Shown here piece after piece: positions 59,595-64,000 of a stretch of 64,000 nucleotides of DNA. The notes beneath the pieces were generated by a model. It searched no databases. It saw nothing but the letters and a program-made list of their open reading frames with translations, and was not told where the DNA came from. The DNA is taken from assembly GCF_003330845.1 (NCBI RefSeq), contig NZ_CP026121.1, positions 8,227,501 through 8,291,500 of the forward strand. Direction: 5' to 3'. This DNA is from Streptomyces sp. Go-475. GTDB lineage: Bacteria > Actinomycetota > Actinomycetes > Streptomycetales > Streptomycetaceae. Position 1 is the first letter of the stretch, and every line of letters starts with the position of its first letter. The position numbers were made by a program, and so were the translations under genes.

Positions 59595-61979
59595 TCACAC
59601 CTCGTCGAGCAGCGCCAGCTCGGCCCAGATCGTCTTGCCCTCGGCCGTGTGCCTGCTGCCCCAGCGCTGGGTCAGCTGGGCGACCAGGAGCAGGCCCCGG
59701 CCGCCCTCGTCCCAGGTCTTGGCCCGGCGCAGGTGCGGCGCCGTGTGGTTGGTGTCGGACACCTCGCAGATGAGCGTGGACGCGTCGTGGATCAGCCGGA
59801 GCCGGATGGGCGGGGCGCCGTAGCGGATGGCGTTGGTGACCAGCTCGCTCACCACCAGCTCGGCGGTGAACGTCGCCTCCAGCAGCCCCCAGCGCTCCAG
59901 CTGGTCGACGACCTGCTTGCGGATGGGCGCGACCAGCGCCGGGTCGGCGGGGATGTCCCACGTCGCGACCTGGGAGGACGGCAGGCCCCGGGTGCGCGCC
60001 AGCAGCAGGGCGACGTCGTCGGCGGAGCCGCCCGGCGGGAGCAGGGCGTGCAGGACACGGTCGCAGGTCTCGTCCAGCGAGTCGGCGGGGGCCGACAGCG
60101 CCTCGCGGAGCATCCGGTGGCCCGCCTCGCCGTCCCGCTCGTGGTGGGCGAGCAGCCCGTCCGTGTGGAACGACAGGACGCTGCCCTCCCGCAGCTCCAC
60201 CTCGGCCGACTCGAACGGCAGCCCCCCGACCCCCAGCGGCGGGCCCGAGGGCAGGTCGAGCTGCCGGGCCGGGCCGCCGGGCGGGACGAGCAGGGGCGGC
60301 GGGTGCCCGGCGCGGGCCAGGGTGCAGCGCCGCGACACCGGGTCGTACACCGCGTACAGGCAGGTCGCACCCACCTCTCCGGTGCCCGCGTCGCCGCCGG
60401 ACTCCTGGGACAGCCGCACGACCAGGTCGTCGAGGTGGGTGAGCAGCTCGTCGGGGGCCAGGTCGATGTCGGCGAGGGTGCGCACGGCGGTGCGCAGCCG
60501 GCCCATGGTGGCCGAGGCCTGGATGCCGTGGCCGACGACGTCCCCGACGACCATGGCGACCCGCATCCCGGACAGCGGGATCACGTCGAACCAGTCGCCG
60601 CCCACGCCGGAGCGGGTGGCGGGCAGATAGCGGGAGGCCGCCTCCACGGCCGCGGTGCGCGGCAGCACCCGGGGCAGCAGGCTGCGCTGCAGCGTGAGGG
60701 TCGTCTCGCGCTCGCGGGAGTAGCGGCGCGCGTTGTCGATGCAGACGGCGGCCCGGGCCGTGACCTCCTCGGCCAGCAGGACGTCGTCGTCCGTGAAGGG
60801 CTCCGGGCGCCGGAAGCGGGTGAAGACGGCGACCCCGAGGGTCGTGCCCCTGGCCTGGAGCGGCACGGACATCGTCGAGTGGACGCCGTACTCCTGGACC
60901 CGCCGGAAGCGGACCGGGTCCCAGGCGAGCCACCGCTCCAGCTCGGCGGACGAGCCCGAGGCCACCACCGTGTGACCCGCGACCAGCGAGGCGGCCTGCG
61001 GGGAGGTCTCCGGGTAGACGTCCACCTGGCCCGGCTTGGCGACGGCCTCGGGGCTGCCCTGGTTGACCGACTGGTGGGCGGCCCGGCGCAGGCTCACGGG
61101 CGGCGCGGGCGGCCCCGCCAACTCGCCGCCGTGCTCCCGCGGGTCGAGCAGGTCGACACTGACGAAGTCGGCGAGTGCCGGGACGCACACGTCCGCCAGC
61201 TCCTGCGCCGTCCGGGTGACGTCGAGGGTGGTGCCGATGCGCACGCTCGCCTCGTTGACCAGTTGCAGCCGCTCCCGCGACCGGTACTGGTCGGTGAAGT
61301 CGTGGGCGGTCACGCACACGCCCCGCACCTGACCGGTGCCGTCGGTGAGGGGAGCCAGCCGGGCCAGCCAGGCGTGCGCGCCCCGGCTCTCGCCGCTGGC
61401 CTTCATGTACGTCTGCATCTCCTGCCGCCGGCCCGTGCTCAGCACCCGGCGCAGATACTCCTCCAGCTCCCCGTTCTGCGGGCGGCTGCCGATGTCGGTG
61501 GGCCGCAGACCCAGCAGGCGGTCGGCCGGCAGCCCCACGAGGTCCGCCATGGCGTCGTTGACGCCGCGCAGCCGGAACCGGTCGTCGAAGATCATCGTGG
61601 CGCAGGGCGACTGCGTGAGGGCCGCCCGCACCAGGGGGTCCTCCGGCAGCTCCCGGTCGGGCGCCCGCGGCGGGGACACGGCGAGCCAGTCGGTCGTCTC
61701 GGGGCCGTCCGGCGGTCTGCGGTGGGCGAGCACCCACACGGGCACCGTGTGGCCGTCGCGGTGCCGCAGCGCGAGGGTGCCGCTCCAGCGGGAGTTCAGG
61801 GGCACGGGCGGCACGTCCGCGCCGTCGGCCAGCAGCTCGGCCGCCGGGCGGCCCACGACCTCGGGGGCCGTGTGGCCCAGCAGGGCGCGGGCGCCCTCGC
61901 TCCACTCGGTGAGCGTGCCGTCGGCGGCGATGACGGCACGGGCGGCCACGCCATCGTCGAACGGCTCGTCCGGGCTCAT
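59595..61979 (-). CDS. PAS-PAS-GAF-SpoIIE phosphatase with C-terminal ATPase domain
   Basis: A 794-aa multi-domain regulator. Two N-terminal PAS regions (about 1-110 and 115-245, the latter with ATMIFDDRFRLRGVNDAMADLVGLP) are followed by a GAF domain (LADVCVPALADFVSVDLLDP ... EYGVHSTMSVPLQARG). The PP2C-type SpoIIE domain has LPRVLPRTAAVEAASRYLPATRSGVGGDWFDVIPL and VMVVGDVVGHG-type metal-binding Asp residues. The last 130 residues are an RsbW-like HATPase (ELVVSELVTNAIRYG, DEGGRGLLLVAQL). Such proteins control STAS anti-anti-sigma factors; the STAS gene at 21292 is a possible but distant target. ATG at 61979 has GGAG eight bases upstream. Confidence 0.92.
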   Translation of the reverse strand: MSPDEPFDDGVAARAVIAADGTLTEWSEGARALLGHTAPEVVGRPAAELLADGADVPPVPLNSRWSGTLALRHRDGHTVPVWVLAHRRPPDGPETTDWLAVSPPRAPDRELPEDPLVRAALTQSPCATMIFDDRFRLRGVNDAMADLVGLPADRLLGLRPTDIGSRPQNGELEEYLRRVLSTGRRQEMQTYMKASGESRGAHAWLARLAPLTDGTGQVRGVCVTAHDFTDQYRSRERLQLVNEASVRIGTTLDVTRTAQELADVCVPALADFVSVDLLDPREHGGELAGPPAPPVSLRRAAHQSVNQGSPEAVAKPGQVDVYPETSPQAASLVAGHTVVASGSSAELERWLAWDPVRFRRVQEYGVHSTMSVPLQARGTTLGVAVFTRFRRPEPFTDDDVLLAEEVTARAAVCIDNARRYSRERETTLTLQRSLLPRVLPRTAAVEAASRYLPATRSGVGGDWFDVIPLSGMRVAMVVGDVVGHGIQASATMGRLRTAVRTLADIDLAPDELLTHLDDLVVRLSQESGGDAGTGEVGATCLYAVYDPVSRRCTLARAGHPPPLLVPPGGPARQLDLPSGPPLGVGGLPFESAEVELREGSVLSFHTDGLLAHHERDGEAGHRMLREALSAPADSLDETCDRVLHALLPPGGSADDVALLLARTRGLPSSQVATWDIPADPALVAPIRKQVVDQLERWGLLEATFTAELVVSELVTNAIRYGAPPIRLRLIHDASTLICEVSDTNHTAPHLRRAKTWDEGGRGLLLVAQLTQRWGSRHTAEGKTIWAELALLDEV

Positions 61980-62067
61980 CGTCGCCACTCCATACGGACA
62001 CTCACAGTGAACAGGGAGGTCACTTGAGTTCCAGACTAGTCCGTGGACGCCCGGTGTGGACCGGTAA

Positions 62068-62092
62068 CCCCCGGGCCGCCCGGCCCCGGGGG
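62068..62092. terminator. Hairpin in the divergent gap before the GH2 gene
   Basis: CCCCCGGG (62068-62075) pairs with CCCGGGGG (62085-62092) around a 9-nt loop. It lies between two divergent genes, so it cannot end either coding transcript; it may be part of a leader or block antisense read-through. Confidence 0.35.
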
Positions 62093-62172
62093 CCGGGGTG
62101 GACATCCGGCCGATGTGACCTCCGGGGCAGAAGGCGGCCTCCGCACTCTTGACGGCCCCATGTGACGCATCG

Positions 62173-62183
62173 ACAGAATCTGT
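62173..62183. promoter_or_regulatory. ACAGA-a-TCTGT palindrome upstream of the GH2 gene
   Basis: An 11-bp perfect palindrome 52 bp before the start codon, in an AT-richer part of the gap. It is a possible operator; no regulator gene is adjacent in the window. Confidence 0.35.
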
Positions 62184-62234
62184 TTGTTCACGGTGGGTTG
62201 TGATTACTTCTGGGTCCTCATGAGGGAGAACCGC

Positions 62235-64000
62235 CATGTCGGTCACGCGCAGATCGGTCCTGCTCGCCTCCGCGGCCGCGCCCGCGGCCGGAGCGCTGCT
62301 GGGCGCGCCGGAGGCGTGGGCCGCCGAGGAGGCGCGCGGCGCGTCCGGCCGCCGCACCGTCGCGCTGCGCGACGGCTGGCGCTTCGCGCTGGTCGACCCG
62401 GGCGGCATCACCGACCCGACCGGTGCCTACGCCGACGCCGCCCTGCCCGGGTACGACGACTCCGGGTGGCGTGAGATCGCCGTCCCGCACGACTGGAGCA
62501 TCGAGCAGGCCCCCACCACCGAGCACGGCACGACCAGCGGCACCGGCTTCCTCCCGGGCGGCCTCGGCTGGTACCGCCTCGCCTTCACCCTGCCGCGCGC
62601 CCTCGCCGGGAAGCGGATCTCGGTGGAGTTCGACGGCGTCTACATGGACTCCGTCGTCCACTGCAACGGCAAGGAGGCCGGCCGCCACCCCTACGGCTAC
62701 ACCGGCTTCGCCCTCGACCTCACGGACCTGGTGCACACCGACGGCACCACCGAGAACGTGCTCGCCGTCAAGGTCCAGAACCGCCTGCCCAGCAGCCGCT
62801 GGTACTCGGGCAGCGGCATCTACCGCGAGGCCCGCCTGGTGATCACCGAGCCGGTGCACGTGGCCCGCTGGGGCACCCGCGTCACCACGCCCGAGGTCTC
62901 CCGCGAGCGGGCCGTCGTACGGGTCGCCACCTCGGTCGTCGACGCGTCGGGCACCGGCGCGCACGTCGAGGTCGTCTCCCGCATCGTCGACCCCGAGGGC
63001 CGGACGGTCGCCCGCGCCTCCTCCACGGCCGCCGTCAGCGGCGCGCACTCCGAGACCCACCAGCTCACGGTTCCGCGCCCCGAGCTGTGGGACATCGACT
63101 CCCCGCACCGCTACACCCTGCACACCGAGCTGCGCACCGGCGGCCGGACCACCGACACCTACCGCACGGTCTTCGGGATCCGCACCTTCCGCTTCGACCC
63201 GGACGAGGGCTTCTTCCTCAACGGCCGCCACCACAAAATCAAGGGCGTCGACCTCCACCACGACCTGGGCGCCCTCGGCGCCGCCGTGAGCCTCGACGCG
63301 GTCCGCCGCCAGCTGGAGATCATGCGGTCCATGGGCGTCAACGCCCTGCGCACCGCCCACAACCCGCCCGCCCCCGAGGTGATCCAGGTCTGCGAGGAAC
63401 TGGGCGTCATCATGCTGGTGGAGGCGTTCGACTGCTGGCGCACCGGCAAGAACCGGTACGACTACGGCCGGTTCTTCGACGAGTGGGGCGAGAAGGACGC
63501 CACCGAGATGGTGCTCGCGGCCCGCAACTCGCCCGCGGTGCTGATGTGGTCCATCGGCAACGAGGTCCCCGACTCCACCTCCACCGCCGGCCTCGCCATG
63601 GCCGACCGGATCATCGCCGCGATCAAGGCGGCCGACGACACCCGACCGCTGGTCATCGGCTCCGACAAGTACCGCCGCATGCCCGCGAAGGGCTCCGCCG
63701 CGGACCTGATGCTCGCCAAGCTGGACGGGCTCGGCCTCAACTACAACACCGCCAGGTCGGTGGACCAGCTGCACGCGGCCTACCCGCACCTGTTCCTCTT
63801 CGAGTCCGAGTCGTCGTCGGAGACCTCGACGCGCGGCGCGTACCAGGAGCCCGAACACCTCAACACCGGCGAGAACCACACGCCGGGCAAGCGGGCGACC
63901 TCGTCGTACGACAACAACCTCGCCTCCTGGACCATGAGCGGCGAGTACGGCCACAAGAAGGACCGGGACCGCAAGTGGTTCGCCGGGCAGTTCCTCTGGT
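62235..64000 (+). CDS. Tat-exported GH2 family glycosidase (beta-galactosidase-like), cut by window end
   Basis: 588 residues are visible. A twin-arginine signal (SVTRRSVLLASAAAPAAGALLG) precedes the GH2 sugar-binding domain (LRDGWRFALVDPGG, IAVPHDWSIEQ, GGLGWYRLAFTLP, FDGVYMDSVVHCNG). The Ig-like domain follows, then the barrel with IKGVDLHHDLGALG, MRSMGVNALRTAHNPPAPE and VLMWSIGNEVPD (acid/base Glu). LFLFESESSSETSTRG should contain the nucleophile. It hydrolyses beta-linked galactose or related sugars outside the cell. GAGGGAGA lies before the ATG. Confidence 0.93.

Noticed and set aside
57883..62001. Very long minus-strand ORF opposite and out of frame with the permease and SpoIIE genes
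   Set aside because: It is an Arg/Gly/Pro-rich alternate frame of real genes with recognised motifs in another frame.

Overview
The window reads as a chromosomal piece of a Streptomyces-type actinomycete. Base composition is very GC-rich, almost every third codon position is G or C, GTG starts are common, and the gene families are typical of the genus: a conservon (cvnABCD plus P450), an ECF41-like sigma factor end, FUSC, VanZ, DUF4230, DUF4235 and FBP proteins, an F420-type reductase, SpoIIE phosphatase, and a DmdR/IdeR-type iron box. I see no rRNA, tRNA, CRISPR array or replication origin.

Layout. 1-13.7 kb: end of a sigma factor, a Cys-cluster/pentapeptide-repeat protein, a heme-only CYP102-like P450 divergent from a TetR gene, an iron-box-controlled DUF2470 gene, a Tat lipoprotein of the lactonase family, a FUSC protein, an FBP-domain protein, a DUF3626 protein, and a PAS/LuxR regulator divergent from a self-sufficient P450-reductase fusion. 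13.7-22.3 kb: housekeeping and accessory genes (SDRs, second FUSC, HAD, PHP, VanZ, DUF4230, STAS) and a small decayed membrane gene. 22.3-25 kb: a MarR-controlled aldehyde/alcohol dehydrogenase pair with two clear operator palindromes.

25-34.6 kb is a plant-polysaccharide utilisation locus in decay. Intact GH5 (with CBM_X2/CBM46-like modules), GH43 and GH36 genes lie between remnants of an ABC sugar permease, a LacI regulator, a GH42 beta-galactosidase and a GH3 glycosidase. An aldo/keto reductase with visibly lower GC and a transposase stub close the segment.

34.6-41.3 kb: an oxidoreductase divergent from a GlxA-type regulator, then a complete conservon whose P450 lacks the K-helix ExxR motif, closed by a strong terminator. 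41.3-43.3 kb: the least explained part, a 576-aa protein with an aspartate-rich DDxxD-type motif, preceded by a separate 42-aa ORF that carries the N-terminal signature of bacterial terpene cyclases.

43.5-64 kb: small oxidoreductase and VOC genes, a GST-like reductase divergent from a CDF transporter, an F420-type nitroreductase, a LysE exporter with a coupled upstream ORF divergent from a CYP105-like P450 plus 3Fe-4S ferredoxin, a TetR gene with paired operators, a secreted protein, an AKR, a phytanoyl-CoA dioxygenase-like gene next to an AraC regulator, an unusual sigma-like/zinc-finger/transmembrane/ricin fusion with a Gly-Tyr tail, an ArsB-like permease, a PAS-GAF-SpoIIE-ATPase phosphatase, and the first part of a Tat-exported GH2 enzyme cut by the window end.
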